Part shown: piece after piece, positions 11,712-22,425 of the stretch
Position numbering within the stretch: the stretch's first letter is position 1
Layout of the letters: every line of letters starts with the position of its first letter
From: Panagrolaimus kolymaensis
Lineage: Eukaryota; Nematoda; Chromadorea; Rhabditida; Panagrolaimidae
Reading direction: 5' to 3'
Length of the DNA stretch: 64,000 nt
Assembly (NCBI GenBank): GCA_028622995.1
Contig: JAJQJQ010000119.1
Location: 19,128-83,127, forward strand
Made by a program: the position numbers and the translations under genes
The notes under the pieces: generated by a model
Told to the model about the DNA's origin: nothing
Database searches by the model: none
The model's input: the letters and a program-made list of their open reading frames with translations, nothing else

Positions 11712-12589
11712 ATGTATTCATCAAAACAAATATTGCGTTTAGCATTTTTGCTTCTTATTTTGGTTATTGCTGTAGCGGTGAGTTTCAGCAATTTTTTATA
11801 TTACCAAAACGCAAATCTAGCAACAACAAAAAAATGGTAAATATGCTTATTTATTTTTCTTTCAAAGCTTCAAAACTGCTTTAATTGATAATTGTCGGTT
11901 GGAAGGAAAGTTGCCGATCAAAATTTTGCGGACGAAATTTTGAGCGGATGTAATGAATCTCTGGGATTACAATCTTTATAAATTAAAAATGAAATGAAAA
12001 TTTTAGGTTTCTCATAAAGCAAAGGATGAAAATCATGAACATAATCTTCACCATGACCATCCTCACAAAAATCATGATCAAGAAAAAAATGATTATGTTG
12101 ATGATGCAAAGAAGATTGCAGGTGAAGGCATTCATATGGTATTGAAAGGATTATTAATGCCAGCAATTACATTTGTAATGAAATGGTTTGTTTATATTGG
12201 AATTGCTGGTGCAGTCATTTGGTATTTTGTTACTAAACGTGGAGCCGCCGCTGGCGTACAACAAGGTGGAGGAACACATCAACGAGCAACAGGTAAGCAA
12301 CAGAGATTTAATTGTATACTATCGGATAAACAAAAAACAAAAAGTATCGATGAGTACTCTAGAGACATGAAAGAATTTTTAAAACCAACCAAACTCATTA
12401 ACATAAATTTTGATACTTTTTTTGGCTCCAGAATTGTTAGTAATAAAAATAAGAATCAAATATCTTAAATTTTTTTTTTAAATTTCTCTAATTTTTAAGC
12501 AACAAAAAAGCTTGAAAACAAATTTTTGTTCATCCTTTTAATCATAAATTTTATATATGTCAATTTTAGGCCATGCACGATCCGATTAA
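11712..12589 (+). CDS. His-rich single-pass membrane protein
   Basis: Three exons (11712-11777, 12007-12292, 12570-12589; phases 0 and 1) encode 123 aa. A signal peptide or N-terminal anchor (RLAFLLLILVIAVA) is followed by a His/Asp/Lys-rich ectodomain (residues about 23-50, with HEHNLHHDHPHKNHD). An amphipathic segment follows, then a TM helix near 78-99 (FVYIGIAGAVIWYFV), then a short Gly/Gln-rich tail ending GHARSD. The His cluster suggests metal binding near a membrane, by inference. It is not homologous to the two His-rich precursors except in composition, but all three lie within 14 kb. The 20-nt last exon depends on the ATTTTAG acceptor and ends the frame immediately. Confidence 0.78.
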
Positions 12590-13285
12590 ATTCGATTGTC
12601 ATGCCACCACCATACAATTATGCCTGCCAACTATGAATTTTATATTATTTTATTGTATTTTTTTGTTTAATGTTTTTATTATGTAAATGGCTTATATTTA
12701 TAATAATACTAATAAGTAATTACGCGTTTACTTCTTCTTCAAATTTTATAACTTAATATTTAAAAAAAAGTTTATTATAAAATTTCAAAAGATTTTTGTT
12801 TGAAACCCATTTCTTATTATTATATTTAAGAAACAATCGAAATGATTTTTTTAATGCAAAAATGTACATAAAATATCTCAACTAAAATAGAAGTAATGAC
12901 ATTTCCATCAATACAAGTCCATGTTCAAAGTGGTAGTAAATTAGTGGCACCAAACCAAAAAGTTTGCGCTTGAGCTTTCAGTGAACATACAAAAGCCTAG
13001 CTATGAACCTGGATGGAATCAATTTATTCCAATCAAGTTTCATTGCACGTGACCTCAAATCCACGGGGCCAAAGCAAAAAAAGAGTTAAAATAAAAAAGG
13101 TCACTTCTTTTTTTGTCAAAATAATTAAAGTGGTATATTATGCGATCACTTGAAAAATAAAGACAGTTTTAGTAAAAATACCTGCGACCCTTCTTACCAA
13201 TTATTGTTTTTCATTCTTTCATTATTATAATATATTTTTGGCTGTTTAAAAAGAATATATATTTTTTATTAAAGTAATTAGATGT
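12590..13285. other. intergenic, more complex sequence at 12.9-13.2 kb
   Basis: No gene is seen. From 12880 to about 13110 the base composition is more even than in neighbouring spacers, and contains short GC-richer words such as CACGTGACCTC and CCACGGGGCC. I could not match it to a known RNA or element. Confidence 0.35.
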
Positions 13286-13918
13286 ATGGCTGCCATGGAA
13301 TCAAAAAGTATTGAATCAAATATTTCCAAGAGCCTCAAACGAAAGCGATGTTCTGATGAAACTTTTGATTTTCCACCTCTTCCATATGTTTGTCAGCGAC
13401 GATTCGCTGAAATCTGTGATCCACGAACTTTTAAATGTTTTTCATCCATCAATCAAAACGCTCGAAATCTCGTCAAACGATGCCATATAATTGAAAAGAT
13501 CGAAATTGTCTGTCGCGGAATCAACTCTCCAACAAATTATAAATTTTCTCTTTCTTGTTTCTGTAAAGAAAATGAATACTGCAAAGACATCATCATCAAT
13601 GAAAACCTTCATCATCTCATTTTTTCACCTTCAAAAAGAGTTATGAAAATTATTATATTTCCATATTATAGACAATTTGAGAGGCTCATTCATCGAAGAA
13701 TTCTCAAGAAGTTACGCATTTTTACTGACGAAACAAGAAAATTTGTATATGATTATAATTTGGATAATAAACAAAAAATTTATCGCTGTAGAAATTGTCA
13801 TGTTTGCGGCAAACATACTTTTGCTAAAATGACTAGAAATCATGAAGGAGAAGAATATATTCAAATGAGCCAATATAATCAACATGTATGTGAGCCTATT
13901 CCATATTTACATGAATAA
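13286..13918 (+). CDS. F-box-like / CxxC..HxC zinc-finger protein
   Basis: Single exon, 210 aa. After a basic start (SLKRKRCSD), residues 30-70 (FPPLPYVCQRRFAEICDP) resemble the divergent F-box-like entry of other proteins in this window. Residues about 155-205 carry IYRCRNC, then a Gly/Glu spacer and QHVC, a C-x2-C..H-x-C arrangement like FLYWCH-type fingers. FTDETRK precedes the finger and recurs in the pseudogene at 4.1 kb. The likely role is binding DNA or a protein partner in the nucleus, which is not proven. An ATG four bases upstream is in another frame, so 13286 is kept. Confidence 0.72.
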   Translation: MAAMESKSIESNISKSLKRKRCSDETFDFPPLPYVCQRRFAEICDPRTFKCFSSINQNARNLVKRCHIIEKIEIVCRGINSPTNYKFSLSCFCKENEYCKDIIINENLHHLIFSPSKRVMKIIIFPYYRQFERLIHRRILKKLRIFTDETRKFVYDYNLDNKQKIYRCRNCHVCGKHTFAKMTRNHEGEEYIQMSQYNQHVCEPIPYLHE

Positions 13919-14381
13919 TAATGTTCGCTTCTACAAGGATATGGTGGACCCGGTATCTCAAAGTATTTAAATAAATTTTCTTCGATATCTAAATTTTTTT
14001 TATTTACTTGATTTCTACTAAGTTCCTATCATAATTGCTTTCTAACATTTTTTGAAACTTTCACAAAGAAATCATTATTCAATCGTTTTTTACATTTTTA
14101 TGTTGCCGTTATTGTTTGAACTTTTCCTTTGCTATTTATTATTTTATTATAAAAAAATTTTTTTATTTTAATTTGAATTTTTGTGAATGTTAAAAAAGTG
14201 AAAAGGCTTAAATCGGTCAACTTTTTAATTGAAAAAAAAAATATTTTTAGTATGTCGATGAATTTAATATCTTGGCTAATCAAATCCTTGAGAAGCTAGA
14301 AGAAAGAAAGAAATTTTTATAAAAAGTACATAATTTTTTTAAATTATTTTATATTAAGTGTAATCGAATTTAATTTAATGA
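13919..14381. other. intergenic, no gene seen
   Basis: AT-rich spacer up to the 3' end of the Helitron at 14382. The only open frame is a T-rich 61-codon shadow. Confidence 0.4.
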
Positions 14382-15790
14382 CTAGGTGAGAAGCGACCCT
14401 TCGGGCCGCCATGAAACTTGTTCCATTGCATGATAAAAAAATTAAATATCTTTCATTTTATAACTTATTTTTCGATCTCAGTGTATATATCCTCATTATC
14501 TAAGTTCAAATCTCCGAGGATCGACTCCCTTTTTTAAGCTAAAATGCATTGATAAATTCAAAGGTGCTGTTCCATTTTGTGCTGCTAAAGTTTGTTGTGT
14601 TTCATATTGTTCATACATCATTTTAAAAGCTTGAGCATGACAATTTATTCGACTCAAAGTAACCGACAAAATTTTAGTGATTTCGGGATTAAGCTGTGAA
14701 AATGTTTGTAACCGTGTTTCAGCCGCTTCAAGAGGATCCGTGAAATACAATTGACCGTATGATTTATTTTCGTTTTCAGCGTTTCTTAAAGCAGTATTGA
14801 TTTGGTTATAAACTTGGCCTTGAACAACGAAAGAATAAGGTCCGGGACGATTTATTCCAAAATTAACGATATTTGCATTAAATGAAGCAAAAGCATGGGC
14901 GCTGTTATAAGGTCGAATCTTTTCTCTGAATTCTTTAATATCGAAAAGCTTTTTAAGTTCTTCAGGATATGGAAGTTCAGCAGATAAACTTAAGCTACTG
15001 CCATGTTGACAACATAAGCTAAAAGATAAACCTTTGTTGCTAACTTTTTCACTTTCAAAATGTTTTGAACCACAATGGGTACATTGCAAATTCATAGCCC
15101 CGAGAGAATGTTGTTGTGTATTGTCGTCAACTTCTTTGCCTCCTGCTGCTATTTGATTTTTTGGTCTACGTTTATTTTGCATGCGATTACGTGCAGCATT
15201 ATTTTCCACGACTACTTCAGCTTCTGATAAAATGGATCTTCGCTCTTGCATTGTATTTTTTGCTTGCAGATTCTTTTCGCTTTTTCAGCTTCAGTTAAAT
15301 TTGCATTTATTATTTGCATACGATTACGGGCGCCTTCGTTTTTGCCGACTACTTCAGCTTCCGATAATGTGGATCTTCTATTTTGTATACGCTCACGTGC
15401 ACTATCGCTTACAGATTGTTTTTCTTGCAATGGCATGTTGGATCTTCTTGAACTTTCACGTTCAGCTTTTCGCCTTTTTAGTTCTGCGTGATGAGCAGCT
15501 TCTTGAGAAGCAGTTCTTTTAATTGCTTTTCTTGGCATTGGATATTACAATAATGAATATAAAAAACGAAAAAGAATAATAATATGTATGCGAATTATCG
15601 AAGCCCAGTTGCCCAGGGATTGCGGCCAAAAGCAGTTGAAACCACTTAACCTGATCTGATAGCCAAAGTTTCCAATGGTACAGTTCAAAAAGCAAAATTT
15701 ATTTGATAGCAGCAAAATCAGGTTTTTGCGTGTGAGCTTTAAGCGAGAGCGTTAAGGTCACCTTTTGCGAGCAAGCTTGCAAACTTTATC
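14382..15790 (-). mobile_element. internally deleted Helitron
   Basis: The minus-strand 3' end at 14385-14382 is CTAG followed by T. Upstream of it is a 7-bp stem (GCGGCCC, loop GAA, GGGTCGC) and the spacer TTCTCAC. A hairpin just before CTRR and a flanking T is the classic Helitron 3' terminus. Coding sequence at 15538-14496 is the N-terminal part of a Helitron Rep/helicase polyprotein. The rest of the protein, including the HUH nuclease core and the helicase, is missing, so the element is non-autonomous. The 5' boundary is not resolved; the GC-richer sequence up to about 15790 looks like its 5' UTR, and the end given is approximate. Confidence 0.72.
14496..15538 (-). pseudogene. Helitron Rep N-terminal region, frameshifted
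   Basis: The reading begins MPRKAIKRTASQEAAHHAEL with Arg/Glu-rich repeats (RRSTLSEAEVV, then RRSILSEAEVV) typical of Helitron ORF starts. Near 15260-15270 it shifts by one base. It then continues with NLQCTHCGSKHFESE, CCQHGS, FREKIRPYNSAHAFAS, GPYSFVVQGQVYNQI and SYGQLYFTDPLEAAETR. This C-x2-C, CC-x-HG, R.YN, GPY.F..QGQ, QLY..D order is the region preceding the Rep domain in Helitrons. Translation stops after PRRFELR, where the rest of the polyprotein should follow. The frameshift may be real decay or an assembly error; the truncation is real in this sequence. Confidence 0.75.
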
Positions 15791-16216
15791 TGAAGCTATT
15801 TTACTGACATCCTCTCCTTTTATTGATTTTTTATGAATATGCAAATTACAATAAAAACATTGCCTGCTCTTTTGGGAAAGAAAATTAGCTTTATTCACAT
15901 TTATGCTAAGTATTGATGTACATTTTTCTATTTTTACAATAAAAGATTTCAAAATATGATATTTGAGTTCTTTAGGTAATTTGGATCTTTTAGATTCTTT
16001 TGGTATTCGGATCTTTTAGATCCTTTGAATCAGCTCGTATGAGCATTTATTAGCTTTTTTTTATTATGCATGCAAATTACAAATGAGATCATTGTCTGGG
16101 CTTTGAGAATGATCAATTTGCTTTTCCTTAGATTTATGCAAATTTTTTCATTTTCTTTTCGATTTTTCCCATGATCGATTTCCGAGCACGAACGAAATAA
16201 CGAACAATGAAAATTA
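15791..16216. other. intergenic, degenerate duplication
   Basis: Two segments about 230 bp apart (near 15830-15910 and 16060-16130) share TATGCAAATTACA, a central CATTG.CTG..CTTT and ATTTATGC, so an old tandem duplication is likely. No gene is seen. Confidence 0.35.
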
Positions 16217-17586
16217 CTAGGAAGGATTAGCATTAACAATTCCATTATCAATTGTTGGAACCTTGATTTGAGTTGTAATGCCCACTGAAGATGAATTATT
16301 ACGAAATATAAATTTAAGTTTAAAGATTTGTATCACTCTTTTTCGATATGGACTAATAATAGTTATTGCAGCAATGGGATTAAAAACTGGAACCCAACCA
16401 AGAAAAAAAGACAAAAATAACGAAATATTCAAATTTTCTATTTTTAAAAACATCATTAAACATAAGCATATTATTGGGATGTCACTCACAAGAAATGGGC
16501 CAATCGCCTAAAATACATAATTATTTTGGGTTAAAATAATGGAAAAAATTGGCATTTAGCAGGCTACTGGAAAATAAACTTGATTTTGTGTTTTCTTAGT
16601 GGACTACTAACCTGAATCATTAAAGTTTTATGAAATTGTAAATTAAGCAATTTCGACCCAGAAAAGGACGAGATATGATTTTGTAATTTTTTAGTTATCG
16701 CTATACTATAATAAATAATTAATCCATCGCTAATTCCAGAAAATAAAAATAAAAAACCATATGGAATAATAAATGATATGCGGTCCTACAAAGTAAATAA
16801 TTCTATAAATTTAAAATGGTTCTCCTATGTTTTTAAATGGAAAATGGAAGCGAGTCAGGATCCCAAAAAAGAGGAAAAAATTATAAACATACAGTTTTAG
16901 TTGCAGCAAAAGTTGGACCATTAGGATATTCATCCAACCAAAATTCAGTTTTTAAAGCATCTTTAAATTCTTCATAATGTTCTGAATTTGGTGGATAACA
17001 CCAAATAAATCCAAGCAAGAGTAAAACAAATGTAAAAAATAGCAACGCATAAGCTAAAGTTACACGTGCAAAGCTGATAGTTTTATTTCTAGAAAAAAAT
17101 TTTTGAAGAAAAAAATATATTTCAAATTTGCATATTTTTTTCACTAAAAACAGCTTAATAAAAAAATGTTGAAATTATCTTACTTGCAAATAGATAAATA
17201 TCGAATATGAAATGGAATACACATAGCATTCATAGAAGTTAAAACGCATGTAGCGTAGAGATTAATAATTATGGACCCTGTAATTGAACTCCAAACTTGG
17301 CTTCCAATAATTAAGTAAACAGATCGATTAAGGATAATAACTTGCTAGAAAAAGAAATTATTTTTTTTTACTATAAACAAAAGAATAAATTTACTAATTG
17401 AGCCAACAAAGTTAAAAAACATATAATTATATCAAGCAAACAATTTTGAATTAAAATCATTGAAATTTGTTTCATATTCGTTTTATTTACAGTTATCACC
17501 AAATAAATTAATAATATATTGCCGGAAAAGCCTATCATTGAAGCCAAAATATCGTTGTAACGCAAAAGTTGCAATAATAAAGTCAT
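16217..17586 (-). CDS. 7TM chemoreceptor, srd/str-type
   Basis: Five exons (17586-17395, 17344-17184, 17088-16893, 16785-16612, 16507-16217; phases 0,2,0,0) encode 337 aa with seven hydrophobic segments. TM1 starts after MTLLLQLLRYND with GNILLIYLV. TM7 contains FNPIAAITIISPYRKRV, the NP..t....pYR pattern of nematode srd/str receptors. A Trp/Cys/Pro-rich second extracellular loop (WCYPPNSEHYEEF, FWLDEYPNG) is shared with two other copies in the window. Exon lengths 192, 196 and 174 recur in those copies. Expected role: a G-protein-coupled chemosensory receptor in a sensory neuron membrane. This is the only undamaged copy of the three. Confidence 0.88.
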
Positions 17587-18821
17587 TTTTAACTTTTTTC
17601 AACAAATAAAAATAGTAAAAACTGAATAAATAAAATTTAAATACTTTGACAAGCTTTTTTATAAATGGAAATGAAAATGGTTTATTACTCTCTAATCTGC
17701 TGCCCCCAACTTTTTTTAAATTAGTAAGGTAAGATGAAAAATGTAATTAAAATATATATGTATTAAGATGGACAAAAAGTTCTCGAAAAATTATTTTTAA
17801 TGAAATAATAAACTCATTAATAAATTTTGTAATTTTTTTTCCGCCTGAACTTTGTCCATTTTAGGATAATTACTTATTTTTTTTTGATTAATAAGAGCTT
17901 AAAAGCTTAAATGCTCAGTAAATTAATTCAACTTATTTATTAATTATAGATGGCAGACAACATTTTGAATAATTAAAAAAAATGTGTATTTAGGAAATAA
18001 AAAAACACAAAATTATGAAACTTTTTTTTGATAAAATTTATAATTATTTTTCTTTCTTTTTAAGTTCGAATTTTCTTTTTGTAAGCCCACAAAAATACGC
18101 GGAATAATTTATGTATATTAATCGATATAAAATAAAAATTTTTTAATAATTTTGTTTTAAAGCCTTTATATTTTCCTTATCACAAGCTTTATCGTTTTGT
18201 CAAGATGGGTATATGATTATGCTATATATCGTCCGCGGCATAATCACATTGGCCAGGGAATTTTTTATCAATCCATTCCCTAATGAATAAAGCATATTTA
18301 ACAATCCACAAAAAAAAAATAGAGATGCCAACTTGGAAACACGAGCAAGAGTCATGACCCAAAATTAAGGAACCACAATAATGTCATCATTATTAGCATT
18401 ACTTTGGTGGAAAAAAAATTATAATTATTTACAAAAAATTTAAAAAAAAATAGTTTTTTTCAAACAAACTCTTTTGACTAAAAAGAAAAAAGATTGTCTT
18501 TAAAAACAATAAAATATTCAAAAAAAAAACGCATTTATGTGCGCAAAGAAATGATGACTCAATGCAGTGAAACTGATAAATTTTTATTTATTTTAGTTTC
18601 TTTTATACTCATTTTTTTGTTTTTGTTTTGTTTCTAAGGTCGATACTTTTCACAGCTTTTGTTGAAGCAACAAGGTCACAAAATATGAAGAAAAAATAAT
18701 AAACAAATTTAGAATAAACAATTTGGGTTGATTAGTAAATTTCTAATTGGACATTTAAAAATGCATTAATAAAGTTTATTTTGATCCATTATATTTATGT
18801 CAGAAAATTAATTAACTAATT
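17587..18821. other. intergenic, no gene seen
   Basis: AT-rich. It contains a 9-bp stem (TGATTATGC at 18214-18222 with GCATAATCA at 18238-18246) around a GC-richer loop. Nothing else is recognisable. Confidence 0.4.
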
Positions 18822-20295
18822 TCAACATTTAAAATTTTGTTTAGGACCATAAACAAAATATTTTGGATAATATTTTTCATATGGACAAGCCGAGCCACTA
18901 ACATATTTGTTTTCCAAATCCATAATATTAGGTGTGAAAATGGATTCATTATTATTTTGGTGACGCAAGAATACATCCAACAAAAATTAAAAAGTATTAC
19001 ATAAATTTTAGAGCAATTTCAGCTTTTTTAATTTCATTTTCGCGCAATGGAAGAGGACTCCATGTTGGAAATCCGAAATTTCATTCAAAAAAATTATAAA
19101 ATTTTCCAGAAGAATTTTGATATGCTTCAATTTGAATTCGATTTATTGCTCCTTTTGGACATAAACTCTCTCTCAATTCAAATTCAATCATTTCATTTGG
19201 CGATAAAATTTCTTCCAAATCTATGGTTGCAATAGTTCGAAAAATAGTTGAATTTTTTATTTTAAGCGAATGTGGATTGGAATCATTTGGTGGATCAAAA
19301 GTTGTATAATTAAGTTTGGTGTTTGGTTTAAAAATATCCAAGAAGCTTTCATCACAATGAATTTTAGAAAATGTTGGTTCTGCCTTTGCATATTTGACTA
19401 TCAAAAATTGTTCATCTCTCTTATTTTTAGTTGCATTAATTCTTTTCCAATTTCCTCCATATTTCATAGATTCCACATTAGCATTAGGGAAATAATTAAT
19501 TTTTTCATAATTTATCCATAAAGAATTTTTTTCACCTTCACTAACAAGAGTCACATTAATTATTTGTCCTGGCGCAAAAGTTTGATTGTTGAATTCTAAA
19601 TTTCCATAAATTTTTGTGGAATTATCACTGACACTCGCAATTATTTTTGAATTCACCAAATCCATAGTTAATTTATATTGTTTGTAACGGTATGAAGCAT
19701 AATAAAACATCGAATTATATATTCGAAATTCAATCCATATTTTTTTGGTGTCATTAAAAGTTTGGCCAATAAATTCAAATGTATATTTTGCTTGATCAGA
19801 TTCAAGAGGTTCAAGTTCGATTTTATTTTGTAATTTATTAAAAGGTTTTTCTTTTACCAGCATTTTTGGCCATAATAAATTATCAAATGAATTTGGGGGT
19901 TTGAGAATTTGGCCGACCTCTTTTTCAGGCATTATTCCATCAAATAAATTTTCATTGCATCCTGAATATTGACAAGTTGAATAGCTTGGAGTAAAAGTTA
20001 ATGGATATTCTTTAACTTTTTTGAATTTATTAGACAAAGACATTGGATTTGAATCATCCTAAAATAAACATTCCAATAACAAAAAATTTAATACAAAAAC
20101 TTACATAACAACTTGTGGCCCAATAATTTTGGCACATCGAAGTAAAAGTTATACAAAGTTTTGTAGGGCAGTCAATTTTAAAGCATTTTTACTGTTGTTG
20201 ATAATTTCGCCATGATAACATTGAAATTTTTCCGCAAATGAAAATAAAAAAATTATTGAAATAAATACTAGTAACAAATAATGATTGAACAACAT
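18822..20295 (-). pseudogene. broken galectin-like paralogue
   Basis: The minus strand repeats the structure of the gene at 8.9-10.2 kb: signal peptide, FQCYHG in exon 1 (20295-20105), then DDSNP, FDNLLWP, FEFIGQTFND, LWINYEKINYFP and a C-terminus GPKQNFKC at 18822. Exon 1 is 191 nt, one base short of a whole number of codons, with the frame lost after a run of five A. In exon 2 (from 20058) the Trp of the corresponding W..F motif is TGA, a second stop (TAA) follows, and the last part is in another frame. The middle 320 codons are intact. Recent loss of function is likely; the exon 1 lesion alone could be a sequencing error, but the downstream stops could not. Confidence 0.8.
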
Positions 20296-21525
20296 TATTT
20301 GTTGAAAGTCAAAGTGAAATAAATCCACGCATTTTTATTTTTTATTTTTTTGATTCAAATTGTATTCTTTTTTTTATGTATCCAATTTAGAGGGATGGAT
20401 TAAAGTTTTTTTATTATGTTGCACAAAACCAAAAAATAATATCCAATTAAAACCACAAATTTTGTGCTTATTTTTTGTAGCATTAATTCAATTACTTGCT
20501 TTGTTATGAAGGGGGAATTTTGCACTAATGGTTATTTCAAAAATAATTAATTTTGCGTAGGTTTTATGTATAATTGAGCTTAAAATTTTTTTAAAATCTC
20601 AGAAAAACTTTTCGTCTATTTGTCAACTTTTTTAGAATCACTATCTTTAACAAAAATTAAAAAATGGCTAAAATAAAATATTCAAATCAAAAACAAAACA
20701 AAAAAAGAGTAAAGAAAAAGACATATGTTTGAAAAATAGAAAAATTGTAAAAAAAATCCTTGTCTTTTTTTCTAAGACAAAATTTTTGTGTCTCTCATTT
20801 TTGTTTGCTTGTTTGAGTGTTTGTTTTGATCATGAAAGGAGGTCGTCGTCAAAATGTGACACGGAATACAAAATAAAAGAACCATTCATTTTTTGAGTGC
20901 CCCTTTTTTGTTTCAATTGTTGGTTCACATTTTCTCTTTGCATGCTTTTTTCTCGATGATGCGGCGATGGTTTATGTAAGAATTAAAATCACAAAAAATA
21001 ATTCAAGAAAAAAATTTAAAACGTTTTTTGGAAGTGAAACCACAATGTAATTTCATCTACCAACCAACCCTAATATTTTCGTTCATTCATTTTTTTAAAC
21101 ACTTCATTCAAAAAATTAAATGGAAGTGATTGATTGCAGCGGAAAGAAAAAAAAAGTAAAAATATAAAGTCATACTAAACGAATCAAAGTTAAGTTTGTT
21201 TATTTTTGCTTTCTTTTATTTTTATAGGCCTATAAATGACGCAAGTAATTTACTATTCAACGAAGAAATAGATGACTGAATTCTAACTAACTACATATGG
21301 GAGTAAACAAGGTAGATATTAAAATAGTCATCCAAGAAACAAAAGAAATGGCCAAATACAAGTGTAAATTATTGTTGTTGACGAATAAATTGGCGTTGAT
21401 CAAAGAAAGTTTAGAAACATGTTGCATAATCTTTGTCAACAAAAGTTGAAAGGTTGGTATAAAAACCCAATCTAAGAGTTCAATAAAAATAACAAAATTT
21501 TCTTTTAGTTTTTATATTTTAAAAA
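20296..21525. other. intergenic with promoter at right end
   Basis: AT-rich divergent spacer. The last 130 bp carry the conserved promoter of the His-rich gene. The segment at 20770-20970 is somewhat GC-richer (GGAGGTCGTCGTC, GATGATGCGGCGATGG) but shows no gene. Confidence 0.4.
21396..21464 (+). promoter_or_regulatory. TATA box and conserved upstream motif of His-rich gene 2
   Basis: TTGATCAAA (21396-21404), followed by GAAAGTTTAGAAAC, lies about 55 bp upstream of TATAAAA (21458-21464), which is 68 bp before the ATG. Both elements and their spacing recur upstream of the copy at 7.6-8.0 kb. Confidence 0.6.
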
Positions 21526-21850
21526 ATGAGACTTTTAATTGTATTATTTCTTTTTTTGGTTTGCATAACTGCAATTACTATTGCTGGACCGTAAGTTTTT
21601 TTTACTTTTATCACTAAAACAAAAAAAATTATTTTCTATTCTACTTTTTTTTAGTTTGAATCAACAAAACCGAGAAAAGCGCTTTTTATTTGGTTTATTT
21701 GGGCACAGCCATGAACATCATCACGGCCATGATGACAACCATAATCATCACGACAGCCATGAAAATCACAACAACAATCATCATGGTGGTAGCCATTGGT
21801 TAGCTAAACGTGAAATGATGTATGAAGGCAGTGGTGGTGGAGGACCATAA
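21526..21850 (+). CDS. His-rich secreted peptide precursor, copy 2
   Basis: Two exons (21526-21590, 21655-21850, phase 2) encode 86 aa. A signal peptide (MRLLIVLFLFLVCITAITIA) is followed by GPLNQQNREKR, then FLFGLFGHSHEHHHG and a His/Asn/Asp-rich block to GGSHWLAKR, then a short tail EMMYEGSGGGGP. Compared with copy 1, the Lys-Arg bounded middle peptide and its two ends are conserved, while the His spacing and the tail vary, as expected for a processed bioactive peptide. It is probably secreted and able to bind transition metals (inference). It lies on the opposite strand to copy 1, 13.5 kb away. Confidence 0.85.
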
Positions 21851-22425
21851 TATGGATCAACGACAATATTAACTTTTTTTTATTTCTAAAGATAGCAAAT
21901 TATGAAATTTATTATGTAAATATTTGTATAAAAATACTTCGATTTAAATTTAAATAAACGTTTGTTTTGAAAAATTTTTTACGCTATCTATAGTATCAAA
22001 AAATTTATCTCCAATAAAAGATTGAAATATCTGCATTGATTTATTTTACTAATGATGTTAGGGCTATTACTTAAAGATGACGTTGTTTGGTTCCATTTTT
22101 ACCCTTAGAGGGTAAAGGTTGACCACAAAAAACAACAACAAAAAAAGGCATGCCTTTGCTTTATTTTTCTAAAAAAATGAAAAACAAAGAAAGATAAATC
22201 ATGCACAACCCACCAAAAGTTTCCTAGATAAAAATCATTTATTTTTATTGATCAAAATGGAAATCTTTTTTTTTATTGATTTGCTTGCAACTCATTTTTT
22301 TGATGAAGAAATAATGACGAAATATTAAATTGATTTTCTTGTAAAAAAGTTCAGAATAACATTCTTCTTTCTAATTTTTTTGTGGATTAAAAGACTTTCC
22401 TTGAAAGTTGAACTATTTTTCGGGC
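21851..22425. other. intergenic, no gene seen
   Basis: It holds the polyadenylation region of the His-rich gene (AATAAA near 21953) and otherwise AT-rich spacer. Confidence 0.45.

Noticed and set aside
15600..15690. 5S rRNA-like words (GATCAGGTTAAG.., AATCCCTGGGCAAC) on the minus strand
   Set aside because: Only short scattered agreement with 5S. The stretch sits just upstream of the Helitron ORF and is better explained as Helitron 5' UTR.
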